Below are positions 32,957-41,875 of a stretch of 64,000 nt of DNA, one piece after another. The notes under the pieces are model-generated. The model was not told the origin of the DNA. It saw nothing but the letters and a program-made list of their open reading frames with translations, and did no database searches. The translations under genes and the position numbers were made by a program. Numbering within the stretch: the stretch's first letter is position 1; every line of letters starts with the position of its first letter. Source of the stretch: Planctomycetota bacterium (lineage in GTDB: Bacteria > Planctomycetota > Phycisphaerae > Phycisphaerales > UBA1924); contig JAGWZK010000014.1 in the NCBI GenBank assembly GCA_018968885.1, forward strand, positions 31,551 through 95,550. Direction: 5' to 3'.

Positions 32957-33324
32957 TGTTTGACAAACTCAAAGCCGTGTCCGCCATCGCAGGCCTGATG
33001 AAGAATCAGGATGCCCTCAAAGAGGGCACCGGCCGCGTGAAGGCCAAGCTCGCCCAGGCACGTTGCACCGGCGAAGCCGGCAGTGGCGCGTGCAAGGTCA
33101 CAGTCAGTGGCGAACTCAAGGTCACGCTCGTCGAACTCGCCCCGGGACTCTTGAATGGTGGTGGCGATCCCAAGACCCGCGCCCTGGCGCAGAATCTGGT
33201 GATGGAAGCGACCAACGCCGCTCTGACCAAAGCCCAGGCCCTGATCGCCGAGACAATCCAGGCCGAGGCCAAGCAGGCCGGGCTGGGTGATTTGCTCGGA
33301 GATGTCAAGGGTCTGGTGGGCTGA
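32956..33324 (+). CDS. YbaB/EbfC-family nucleoid-associated protein
   Basis: The 122-residue product has the small YbaB fold pattern: MFDKLKAVSAIAGLMKNQDALKEGTGRVKAKLAQ, a central beta segment CKVTVSGELKVTLVELAPGLL, and a C-terminal helix NLVMEATNAALTKAQALIAETIQAEAKQ. YbaB dimers bind DNA and are almost always encoded after dnaX, often followed by recR, which is missing here. The ATG overlaps the stop of the tau frame (TGATG), which implies coupling to translation of the full-length tau frame. Confidence 0.9.
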   Translation: MFDKLKAVSAIAGLMKNQDALKEGTGRVKAKLAQARCTGEAGSGACKVTVSGELKVTLVELAPGLLNGGGDPKTRALAQNLVMEATNAALTKAQALIAETIQAEAKQAGLGDLLGDVKGLVG

Positions 33325-33350
33325 TCTCACCACGCGGCAGTGGGCACCTC

Positions 33351-34055
33351 ATGTCCGATTCTGCCCCCACTCTCTTTCCCCTCTCGCGCGATCACTTTCC
33401 CATGATCGTGCAGGATGCCCCGTTGCGCGATGCCGCGCTGTCGCGCCAGATGTTGGCACTCTGGGAAGAGATGCGATCCAGAAACCCGCGCCTCTTTGAT
33501 GGGCCATTACTCACCGTGCGCGATCTGGACACCAACACGGGCACACTCAAGCTCCAGCGCGACACCTACATGCCCTATGCCGTGCAGCCGGAGATCGACA
33601 CCAAAACCATCTCACTGGGTGTCACCGCCATAATCGCGCACGGCACTGGCACATCCACCGCATACCTCCTCGGCCAGCGTGCCTCACGCACGCACATGTA
33701 TCCGGATCAATGGGAGTTTGGCCCCTCCGGCGCACTCTCGCCACCCGATTCCAACTCCCTCACGCTGGCTCACATTCATCAGCAGCTCGCCGCCGAGATC
33801 TCCGAAGAAATCGGCCTCACACTCACCCTCTCGCACGCCAACACATCCCCCCTCTGCCTCGCCCTCGATCCGGTCGCGCGGAGCATCGATCTGGTGATGC
33901 TCATCACCCTCGACCATCGCCCCACTCTGAGCAGCAACTGGGAATATCAGTCCGTTCAATGGGTAAACACCACGGAGTTTCAATCGTGGGCCAATAACAA
34001 CTCGTTAATCCCGCCAAGTCATTCAATCATGCGGCTGCTCAACATGGCCGTGTGA
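33351..34055 (+). CDS. Nudix-like hydrolase (degenerate box)
   Basis: The 234-residue product contains RNPRLFDGPLLTVRDLD near residue 45, then SLGVTAIIAHGTGT and a region resembling a Nudix box: WEFGPSGALSPPDSNSLTLA, then QQLAAEISEEIGL. The usual GX5EX7REUXEEXGU is degenerate: the first Glu and Arg are replaced, while the ExxEE-G half is kept. This pattern recalls NUDT22-type UDP-sugar hydrolases, but that assignment is a guess. It starts 26 bp after ybaB and may belong to the dnaX-ybaB transcript. Its end overlaps the convergent gene by 17 bp. Confidence 0.7.
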   Translation: MSDSAPTLFPLSRDHFPMIVQDAPLRDAALSRQMLALWEEMRSRNPRLFDGPLLTVRDLDTNTGTLKLQRDTYMPYAVQPEIDTKTISLGVTAIIAHGTGTSTAYLLGQRASRTHMYPDQWEFGPSGALSPPDSNSLTLAHIHQQLAAEISEEIGLTLTLSHANTSPLCLALDPVARSIDLVMLITLDHRPTLSSNWEYQSVQWVNTTEFQSWANNNSLIPPSHSIMRLLNMAV

Positions 34056-35220
34056 ACTCGATCAAGAAATCAAGGTAGTCAAACAGATCTACGGTTCCGT
34101 CACGATTAAAATCCGCCCTCAAATCCATCCCTGCAAAAACCTCAACAAAGTCGAGATAATCAAAGAAATCGACGCTGCAATCGGCGTTGTAATCTGCTAA
34201 ACACTCCGTCACATTGCCCAAATCGACCCACCATGCTCGGTATTCGCCCTGCGCCGTGATCAGACTTCCAGCAAGAAAACGGCCATTGTTGCTGATCGCG
34301 TTCGCGACAACCTGCCGACAACCGCTAGGGATTTCCAACCCGCGACACCGAAGATGGTCTTTCAAGATTGCAATTCGCCCACTCGGAAGTTGGATGACCC
34401 CTTCTGTCCCTAGAGATGTCAATCCGCGGCCGATTGCAATTCCACCATCAGCTGAACACTTCACCACGACAAACTCGACAAACTCGGGAGAGGTAAGAAC
34501 TCTTCGATCTTGGCCAGCTCGATCCAGAAAACACTGCGGACGAGAACTACCGCTGCATTGAATAGTCCCGTACACTGATGTTCCATCGGCACTTATGCAG
34601 AAACCTTCGGCTCGACAAGCGGCATTCTGGGTTAGAGCACTGATTGTGCTGCCCTGAATCAGATAACCCCATTGCCCTGCATTTCCCACCGCTGCTAAAC
34701 CCAGAGAATCGCAATCTCCAATTGACTCAATCGGACTTCCGAGCACTGCTGGAAGCGAAACGATGCCTTCGGTTGAACTCCATCGCCAAGGGAAAGACCC
34801 AACTCCGTAAATGATCGAGCCAGTTTCGTTCACTGCTCGCGGGATCGTTTGCATTCCTGTTGTATTTGGAATTTGCCGAATGCCAGTAGACTCTCGCCAC
34901 CTCCATCCGACATAAAGCGATGCGGGTTGCTCGCTCCATCCAACTATTGTGGTACCGTCTCCCGAAATATCCGAGCCAAAAGTTCGTATCGATGCCGAAT
35001 TGAATGATCCAATAGCCACAGCGGCATTCGACGCACTTCTCCAAACAACCGGTTGCGTGGTGCCGTTCCCAAGAACTGTCGTTCCGTCGCCGGAAATCCC
35101 AATGACTTGAAACTGGCCAAAGGAAGGAGGAGACTCAATAAATCGAAAATCGCCAGAATCCTCCACACTGGCAACAACGTTTGCCAAAGTTATCAGTACC
35201 ACTAGTGGATTCTGGTTCAT
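34039..35220 (-). CDS. Secreted beta-propeller-like protein with C-terminal dockerin-like EF-hand pair
   Basis: The start at 35220 gives MNQNPLVVLITLANVVASVED, a signal peptide, and 393 residues. The body has repeats of the type ISGDGTTVLGNG, ISGDGTTIVGWS, ISADGTSVYGTI, CSADGGIAIGRG and ISNNGRFLAGSL, as in HAF-type extracellular repeat proteins. The tail holds two EF-hand-like repeats (DYNADCSVDFFDYLDFVEVF and DFNRDGTVDLFDYLDFLIEF) and ends in Cys, like the protein at 8397-9173. Base composition is visibly lower in GC than the neighbours, with many A/T-ending codons, which could indicate transfer or relaxed codon use. The 17-bp end overlap with the Nudix gene is convergent. Confidence 0.82.
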   Translation of the reverse strand: MNQNPLVVLITLANVVASVEDSGDFRFIESPPSFGQFQVIGISGDGTTVLGNGTTQPVVWRSASNAAVAIGSFNSASIRTFGSDISGDGTTIVGWSEQPASLYVGWRWRESTGIRQIPNTTGMQTIPRAVNETGSIIYGVGSFPWRWSSTEGIVSLPAVLGSPIESIGDCDSLGLAAVGNAGQWGYLIQGSTISALTQNAACRAEGFCISADGTSVYGTIQCSGSSRPQCFLDRAGQDRRVLTSPEFVEFVVVKCSADGGIAIGRGLTSLGTEGVIQLPSGRIAILKDHLRCRGLEIPSGCRQVVANAISNNGRFLAGSLITAQGEYRAWWVDLGNVTECLADYNADCSVDFFDYLDFVEVFAGMDLRADFNRDGTVDLFDYLDFLIEFTRPC

Positions 35221-35302
35221 ACTAGCAAAGTACCACGTTTGTGCCAGATTGCAAGTCGAATTGCAGTGAATTTTCACTCATTTACAAGGAGATTGGAAAC
35301 CA

Positions 35303-35638
35303 CTACGAAGTGATACCTGGCCTTGTCCACCCCACCTCATTATCCCGCTCCATCAGCACCGCACTGCGCGTGATGCACTCCTGACACGCCCAGCACCCCG
35401 GCACCGTCGGGCTCTCATACGCCGCCGTGCTCTTATATTGCAGACAGAGGGCGCACGATCCCTGATCCCCCATCACTTTCGCAAGTGACCCATTCACCGC
35501 GCTATACGCAAGAGTCAGACACTCGCCACAGATCAAGCTCCCCCGGTGCCCTTCGATCATGGGCAACTCCTCCGCCCATCCGCGGCAGCAGAAGTCGCAC
35601 TTGAAATACTCATTCCCGTCCTTGCCATGATCGTGCAT
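35303..35638 (-). CDS. Small protein with two zinc-ribbon-like Cys sites
   Basis: The 111-residue product has two CxxC pairs in its N-terminal half (FKCDFCCRGW and LICGECLTLAY, about 13-41), resembling the ClpX-type C4 zinc finger. Two more follow in the second half (CALCLQYKS and CWACQECITRS). Eight or more Cys in paired CxxC spacing point to two zinc sites. I know no named family. It starts 10 bp after the ABC transporter gene with a GAGG-containing leader, so the two are probably one operon. It may be a small regulator or adaptor. Confidence 0.72.
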   Translation of the reverse strand: MHDHGKDGNEYFKCDFCCRGWAEELPMIEGHRGSLICGECLTLAYSAVNGSLAKVMGDQGSCALCLQYKSTAAYESPTVPGCWACQECITRSAVLMERDNEVGWTRPGITS

Positions 35639-35648
35639 GTCTCTGGCC

Positions 35649-37556
35649 TCAACTTGCGTTCGCCGCGCTGGTCACGCTTGGCTCACTCTGCCCCAGCAAC
35701 TGATGCCGGGCCAACTGACGATACACCTCGCAGCGACCCAAAAGATCGACATGCGTGCCACTATCCACGATGCGGCCCTGATCCATCACCACAATGCGAT
35801 CCGCCGACAGCACCGTGCTCAACCTGTGCGCCACGATCAGCGTAGTGCGCCCGCGGCTGAATTCATTGATCGCCGCGTTGATCTGCGCCTCACTCTCGGC
35901 ATCGATCATGCTCGTCGCCTCATCCAGAATCAGGATCGCCGGATCACGCAGAATCGCCCGCGCGATGGCGATGCGCTGGCGCTGCCCGCCGGAAAGACTG
36001 GTCCCCTGCTCTGCCACCTCGGTGTCATACCCCTGGGGCAATCTGCTGATGAAGTCGTGCGCTCGCGCCTGTTTGGCCGCGGCGATCATCTGCTCTTCAC
36101 TCACGCCACTGGCCCCGTAGGTAATGTTGCCACGCACGCTGCGTTTGAAGAGCACGGTCTCCTGCGTCACCACGCCCACCTGGCGGCGCAAGCTCCGCAG
36201 GTTCACGCCGCGGATATCCACGCCATCGATCAGCACACTCCCTCGTGGTGAGCCCCCACTGCTGGCATCGACATCAGGATCAAACAGGCGTGGAATCAGG
36301 GCAAGCAGCGTGGTCTTGCCGCATCCATTTGGCCCGACCACAGCGACGCGTTCGCCATGACGAATCGTCAGATTCACCTCTTGCAGCGAGGCCCGCGCTG
36401 CCCGCGGATACGTCAGCGTCACATCACGAAACTCAATCGACTGGCCATGCTCCGGCAGTTTGGGCAATCGCGCATCGTGCCCTGGCTCAGGAGGGCTCTC
36501 CATCAGATCGCGCAGCCGATCCGCCCCCGCGGCAGACTGCTGCACATCGTTGATGAGGCCTGTCACGGGCTTCAGCGCTGCCCCCGCCGCTCCCAGCGCA
36601 ACCAGAGCCGCGAGGAACTGGTCTGGCTCCATGTGCTTATCCATGATCGTCTTGCCCGCGATCAGCACCAGCGCACCCAGCACAAAGATGGACAGAGTCT
36701 CCACCAGCGGACTCGCCAGTGCGCGCGCTGTCCGCACCTTGTTCAATTCATACATCGCACGCGTGTTGATGCGGTGAAAGCGACCGGCCTCAAATCGCTC
36801 TGCGCTGTGCACCTTGACCACTCGCAGACCCTGCAAACTCTCGGTCGCCGCCAGGTACAACTCCCCTTGCGAGGCCAGCGCCTTCTTGCTGTACCTTCTT
36901 ATCTTCTTTCCCAACCTTCTGATGATCGTGAAGAGAATCGGCGCGATCAACAGCGCGATGCACGTCAATCGCCAATCCACCACCAGCGCTGCGATGATCG
37001 CGCCCACACCCTTGGCGATCTGCGACACCGCCTTGGAGATCAACGCCGTCAAACCCTGACCCAGTTGCCCGGTGTCGTTGATGATCCTGCTGATCGCATC
37101 CGTGGCTCCGCCCCCCGTCGGGCCAGCGCCACCTTGCAGCACCAATCCCAGCGGCAATCTCAGCACGCGGTGAAAGGCCTCGCGGCGAATCGCGGTTACC
37201 GTGCGATTCACCACCGTCAGCGACAAGTACGCATGGAGAAAGTTTGTCGCAGCGCCGACCACCGTGAGCGCGCCCAGTGTCACCATGATCCACACCAGCG
37301 CGGTGAACGGTCCTGAGGGCAATCCGTCAATCACGCTCTGCGGAATCTTGCCGGCCAGCAACCCCTTCTCATTCCAACCCGCTGCCAGTTCCGGCAACCC
37401 CTTCCCCTCGCGGCTCAAAATCGCACTCAATACGGGCTGGGCACCGATCAACCCGGCACCAAGAGAGCCACCCGACAGCAGAGCGCACAAGCCCGCCGCC
37501 GTCAGCAGCCCCGGATATCGCAACATGCGCTTGGCAAAGCCCCAGAAGGGGTCCAT
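35649..37556 (-). CDS. ABC transporter, fused permease-ATPase (MsbA/exporter type)
   Basis: The 635-residue half-transporter has an N-terminal six-helix ABC exporter domain (about 15-350, with ALVWIMVTLGALTVVGAATNFLHAYLSL and GVGAIIAALVVDWRLTCIALLIAPILF). The nucleotide-binding domain (about 375-615) shows Walker A VGPNGCGKTTLL, Q-loop VVTQETVLF, signature LSGGQRQR, Walker B AILILDEAT and H-loop VAHRLST. It works as a homodimer. Lipid A/lipid flippase (MsbA-like) or peptide export are possible, and the sequence alone does not decide. The small zinc-site gene follows. Confidence 0.92.
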   Translation of the reverse strand: MDPFWGFAKRMLRYPGLLTAAGLCALLSGGSLGAGLIGAQPVLSAILSREGKGLPELAAGWNEKGLLAGKIPQSVIDGLPSGPFTALVWIMVTLGALTVVGAATNFLHAYLSLTVVNRTVTAIRREAFHRVLRLPLGLVLQGGAGPTGGGATDAISRIINDTGQLGQGLTALISKAVSQIAKGVGAIIAALVVDWRLTCIALLIAPILFTIIRRLGKKIRRYSKKALASQGELYLAATESLQGLRVVKVHSAERFEAGRFHRINTRAMYELNKVRTARALASPLVETLSIFVLGALVLIAGKTIMDKHMEPDQFLAALVALGAAGAALKPVTGLINDVQQSAAGADRLRDLMESPPEPGHDARLPKLPEHGQSIEFRDVTLTYPRAARASLQEVNLTIRHGERVAVVGPNGCGKTTLLALIPRLFDPDVDASSGGSPRGSVLIDGVDIRGVNLRSLRRQVGVVTQETVLFKRSVRGNITYGASGVSEEQMIAAAKQARAHDFISRLPQGYDTEVAEQGTSLSGGQRQRIAIARAILRDPAILILDEATSMIDAESEAQINAAINEFSRGRTTLIVAHRLSTVLSADRIVVMDQGRIVDSGTHVDLLGRCEVYRQLARHQLLGQSEPSVTSAANAS

Positions 37557-37627
37557 GCCGCAACTTTATGCGCACCACAGGACCGTCACCATCAGGGTGA
37601 GCGACTCACGCAATACACACGGGTGCA

Positions 37628-39997
37628 TCACACCGAGAAGATGGGATCGGCCAAATCACGCAGGATCCCGGCAGAGCCATTCCGCACCACGCTGGCACCA
37701 CTCAAGACCTGCGAGCCAAGGCCGCTATCGATACGTGAGTAGGAAACAAACCCGGAGACAAAGCCAGGCGTGTTGGTTGCGGTGCCCAGCACCGTGATCG
37801 AATACGTGCGGAAATCGCTGCTGGAATTGATCTTGGCCATTACCGCCGACAGATCGCTAGTGCGGACATCCAAGCGTGAGCGTGCGCCCGGTGTGAATGT
37901 GCCGCTGTTGATCACGGTGCCATCGGCAAAGTGATACGCCAGTGAGAAGCTGAAAGTGCCACCCTGTGCACCCGTCGCAAACGGGTTGTAGACACTGATC
38001 GTCTCATGCAATGTCGAGCCAGCGCGGCTGGGATCACTCAAGCCAGCCCCGGTGATGAAGGCCTTGCCACCACTCTGCATCGCAGCCATCGTGCTCATGC
38101 CATCGCGCGATGCGGCACCCACCTGGTAGCGATTGGTGATGTCGATACTGGTGTATTGGCCAGCAACGCCTGCTGCCGAGGCATACAGAACTGTGAACTG
38201 TTCGCCCGCAGGAACGCCAAGATCGGTCACTACCAGATCAAAGCGGCTGCGCGGCTCGATCGTGCGATTGATCTGCGTGGTGGCGCCACTGCTGCGCACG
38301 GTGGTCAACGTGATCGTTTGCTGCGACAACGTCGAATTGACAAAGCTGAGCAGATTCAGCGTATTGGTTGTCTCTGCGCTCACGCTGCTGAAGACGCCCT
38401 GAGAAGGTGCGCCGCTGGTGCCGATGACCGTCCAACCGGGAGTCGCACCAGTCTGCGTCTGACCACCCGTGGTCAGATCCCAATCCGACAACTGCGCGAC
38501 AATTGGCTGATCGCTGGAGAGGAGCACCGCGTAGTTTCCGGCGACCTGGATACCGATATTCTCAAACGCCATGCCGCCGCGGCGATATGCCCCGGTGGTG
38601 TATGTCCGCGAAGCCACGGTCTGCCCGGCATCATTTAATACCGTCATCGTCACTGTGGCGGGTGAGGCACTGAGATTGCTCCACACGATGAATTCGCGCG
38701 AGTTGAGATTGCGTTCAACGCGTGCAAAGCTCCAGGTCTTGAACTGCTCCTGCTCAGAATTGGAAAGCCCGTACTGGGCCGAATCCACTCCATTTTCCAG
38801 CGTCGCTGCGCCAAAGTCACTGCGAGCAAACGAGGCGACCAGAGGCACATTCGCGCCCGCGTTGCTGGGACGCGCCGATTTCACCGTGATCGAGTACGGC
38901 GCGTTCCAACGCACCAGATTCAGGTTCGCATCCGTGCGGTCAGAAACCCGGATGGTCTTGCTCGCCCCCGCTGCGACGACGCCTTGATCGATCACCATGT
39001 CGCGCTGATCGCGGTCATAACGCACCACCACCTGATAAAACGCCTGAGTCGAAGCATCTTCATTGTGCAGGTGCAGCGTCTCGGTGGAAGAGCCCGAGCG
39101 GAAGCCATCCACAAACGTGAGCGCGTATTGATTGAACCCCGTCATGTCGGTGCTCTTGATCAATTCCGCATTGACCACGTACACCAAGTTGGAGCGAGTC
39201 ACCGTGCCGCCGGTGTAGCCGATCGTCGGCACTTCGGACATGATGCTGCTGTAGTTTGTTGCGCCATTGTTCGGGATAAAGCCAGCGTTGTTCGTCAGGT
39301 TGTAACGTGTCAGGCCGTTGATCGCCGTCACCACATCCCATCCCTGCACCACGCGCCCAAAGACGGCATAGCCATCGCTGGAACTGCTGGGGTCAAGGAA
39401 CGTGTTGTCCGCCATGTTGATGAAGAACTGGCTCGTCGCGCTATTCGGCGAGCTCGTGCGCGCCATTGACAGCGTCCGCGTCAGATTCGAGCGTCCGGTG
39501 TTCTCCAGCACGATCGATGGATCAGTCGTGATCTGCGTCAGGCGATTGGTACCCGTTGAATCCGGCCCGAACTTGTATCCGCCACCCTGGAGCACAAAGT
39601 TGCTCCCCGTGGGCAAGGGCTGCCCCGCCGCTGCGCTGCTGCCATTCTGCGCATCGCGATGGAAGAAGGTCTCGGCAAATCGCCCGCTGTTCACATAACT
39701 CAGGAAGTTTGCCACCGTGATCGGTGCCTGGCTGGAAAACAGCTCAATGTCGATATCGCCCAGCGTCGTCTCAATACGGATCACCGCATTGTTCTGATTC
39801 TCCAGCGCACTCAACGTCGGCAGCGCCGAATTGGCAAACAACTGGCGATTCTCCAGTTGATCAAAAAACGAATTGCTCGCGCTCGCCACCCGCCCGGCCC
39901 GATCCTCGACAAACAGCACCTTGCTCAGTCGACGAACCAGCGTCGACAAGCCCTTGCGATCCAGACCCGTGGCGGCATCACTTGACAAACCAAGCAT
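37628..39997 (-). CDS. Secreted cyclophilin-type peptidyl-prolyl isomerase fused to a large surface domain
   Basis: The start at 39997 (MLGLSSDAATG) has GGAG 9 nt upstream and gives 789 residues. ATG 40012 is the alternative. The N-terminus has FFDQLENRQLFANS (about 44-57), a LEPR-XLL-like motif. A cyclophilin domain follows (about 70-250): VIRIETTLGDIDIELFSSQAP, NFLSYVNSGRFAETFFHR, FVLQGGGY, TLSMARTSSPNSATSQFFINMADN, YAVFGRVVQGWDVVTAI. The FFINMADN core is conserved. The remaining 540 residues are beta-rich (repeated Ig-like or sandwich segments such as TETLHLHNEDASTQAFYQVVVRY and HETISVYNPF) with no anchor. The isomerase may aid folding of surface proteins outside the cell, which is inference. 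Confidence 0.86.
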   Translation of the reverse strand: MLGLSSDAATGLDRKGLSTLVRRLSKVLFVEDRAGRVASASNSFFDQLENRQLFANSALPTLSALENQNNAVIRIETTLGDIDIELFSSQAPITVANFLSYVNSGRFAETFFHRDAQNGSSAAAGQPLPTGSNFVLQGGGYKFGPDSTGTNRLTQITTDPSIVLENTGRSNLTRTLSMARTSSPNSATSQFFINMADNTFLDPSSSSDGYAVFGRVVQGWDVVTAINGLTRYNLTNNAGFIPNNGATNYSSIMSEVPTIGYTGGTVTRSNLVYVVNAELIKSTDMTGFNQYALTFVDGFRSGSSTETLHLHNEDASTQAFYQVVVRYDRDQRDMVIDQGVVAAGASKTIRVSDRTDANLNLVRWNAPYSITVKSARPSNAGANVPLVASFARSDFGAATLENGVDSAQYGLSNSEQEQFKTWSFARVERNLNSREFIVWSNLSASPATVTMTVLNDAGQTVASRTYTTGAYRRGGMAFENIGIQVAGNYAVLLSSDQPIVAQLSDWDLTTGGQTQTGATPGWTVIGTSGAPSQGVFSSVSAETTNTLNLLSFVNSTLSQQTITLTTVRSSGATTQINRTIEPRSRFDLVVTDLGVPAGEQFTVLYASAAGVAGQYTSIDITNRYQVGAASRDGMSTMAAMQSGGKAFITGAGLSDPSRAGSTLHETISVYNPFATGAQGGTFSFSLAYHFADGTVINSGTFTPGARSRLDVRTSDLSAVMAKINSSSDFRTYSITVLGTATNTPGFVSGFVSYSRIDSGLGSQVLSGASVVRNGSAGILRDLADPIFSV

Positions 39998-40390
39998 CAG
40001 TCCCGTCTCCATGGCTTGAGTTGAACACCTGCACTCCCAAGAGCGCATTCCTCGCCCCACCGGCAGGTGTCAGACCGGCTCCACCACGATCTTCGTGGCT
40101 TCTTCGCCTGATCCTTCGGTCCTCATGTTATTCGATTTTCTCCCCAGCGCGGTTCTCCCCTTCACGACATCAGTGCAAATATATACCTTATTTATACCAA
40201 ACTAAGGCAATCTCGTCAATCTCGAAACCCAAATGTACTCTCAAAATCCAAACACTTGTTATCGGGCTATGCACCACACGGTCAACCTCAATAACATCTC
40301 CTCGTGATCGACTCTCCGGCCGCCCCGTCAACCCCACGTTCCCCCCAACACCCCCAATCCGTGCCGCGGCCATCCTTTCGCACGTCCGCC

Positions 40391-41875
40391 ATGCCTGCAA
40401 ACACCACCCCTCCGGGCCTTCGTCCTATCCGAGTAGCCGCTGTCAGCCCCTGCTTCAACCGCCGCAAGGACATCGAGTGCATCCTCAACGATCTGCGTTT
40501 TCTGGATCTTTCCGCCGGCACCACCCACGCCCCCATCGACCTCACCTTCATCGTCGTCGATAACGCCTCTACCGAACCCCTCAACACCATCCCTGTGCCT
40601 CCCGAAGTCGCGTGCAAAGTCATCTTTCATCGCTCACCCATCAACGGTGGCGGGGCAGGTGGATTCAACGCCGGCATGCGCCACGCGCTGGAGACACTCC
40701 CGACGCTTACCGGCGAGGCCTTCGACTACATCTGGCTCATTGATTCGGATTGCCGCATTACGCCTCAGGCCCTGCGCGCGCTGGTCGCAGGCTTGACCTC
40801 GCACCCCAAGCTCGCCGGCCTCGGTTCAGCACTCCGCGATCCACTCACGGGCATCACCTTTGAAGTTGGCGGCATCGTTGATCGCGGCACCGGCTTTTAT
40901 CGCCCAGCCGCGCACGGCTATCACGTCGATCCCACCACACTCATCTCCTGCGATTACCTTGCCGCCTGTTCGGCCCTGTATCGGCGCGAGGCGCTGGAAC
41001 GCGCTGGCATCATGCCGGAGGTCTTTCTTAATGGCGATGATGTCGAACTTTCGCTGAACGTGGCCCAGACCACCGGCCTTGCCATCGCTGCGACATCCGC
41101 TTCCGTCGTGTATCACCCGTGGCGGAAATTTCAGACCGCCGCGCGCTACTTCATCGCGCGCAATTCCTTCTCACCCATGAAGCGTCTAGGGCTCAGCCGC
41201 AGAGCAATCTTCAAACGCGGCACGCTTGAGGTCTATCGCGCCTGCGCTCAGACCATCATGAGCGCTGATGAGCTCGCTGAACTGCACATCAAGGGACTCG
41301 AAGACGCCGCAGCCGGACGCATCAGCGGACCAGCACCCGCCGGACTCTTCCCACGCCTGGCCTTGCGTCCATTCCATGAACTTCCTGCGGTTCTCAACGA
41401 ATTGCGCGAAGCCGGACTGAAGAGCCCCGTCTTTGTCCACCCATATCTCACCGTGCCCGCCGCCGGATTGCACGAGCTTCGCCGCCAAGTCAAAGAGCTC
41501 AATCTCAATTCCGGCCCCGTCGAACCTTGGATCGGCCGCACACTGGGGCAGGAACTCAAACGCGAACTCTTCGGTGCTGCCGCTCGCCTCGTGCGTGGCA
41601 AGCTCGCCGACATCGCCATCGTCCCCACCGGCTGGCCCACCGGCTGGTTCCGCGGCCGCGTACAGATCGAAGTCGCCACCGACGGCTTCCTTGTCAAGCA
41701 GTGCTCGCCATGGCCAAACTTCTTCCGCTCGCTCAAAATCCTCCTTCGCGGCATGCGCCACGTTGTCGCCCTCACCGTTCGCTCACCTTCACTCTCTGAG
41801 ATCCCACGCGTCACGCCTCCATCACTGTCCCCGACATCGCTCGGGCCAACTGCTTCCCCTGCGGGTGTTGTGTGA
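40391..41875 (+). CDS. Family 2 glycosyltransferase (galactofuranosyltransferase-like)
   Basis: The product of about 494 residues (ATG 40391) has a GT-A core: IRVAAVSPCFNRRKDIECIL, TFIVVDNAST, INGGGAGGFNAGMRHAL and YIWLIDSDCRI, a DxD-type motif. FLNGDDVELSLNVAQTTGL and YHPWRKFQTAARYFIARN follow. The layout resembles the GlfT-like members that use UDP-sugars. The first 29 codons from the upstream GTG 40304 are Pro/Ser-rich and look non-coding. The last 4 bp (GTGA) overlap the next glycosyltransferase gene, so the pair should act together in polysaccharide or glycan synthesis. Confidence 0.88.
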   Translation: MPANTTPPGLRPIRVAAVSPCFNRRKDIECILNDLRFLDLSAGTTHAPIDLTFIVVDNASTEPLNTIPVPPEVACKVIFHRSPINGGGAGGFNAGMRHALETLPTLTGEAFDYIWLIDSDCRITPQALRALVAGLTSHPKLAGLGSALRDPLTGITFEVGGIVDRGTGFYRPAAHGYHVDPTTLISCDYLAACSALYRREALERAGIMPEVFLNGDDVELSLNVAQTTGLAIAATSASVVYHPWRKFQTAARYFIARNSFSPMKRLGLSRRAIFKRGTLEVYRACAQTIMSADELAELHIKGLEDAAAGRISGPAPAGLFPRLALRPFHELPAVLNELREAGLKSPVFVHPYLTVPAAGLHELRRQVKELNLNSGPVEPWIGRTLGQELKRELFGAAARLVRGKLADIAIVPTGWPTGWFRGRVQIEVATDGFLVKQCSPWPNFFRSLKILLRGMRHVVALTVRSPSLSEIPRVTPPSLSPTSLGPTASPAGVV

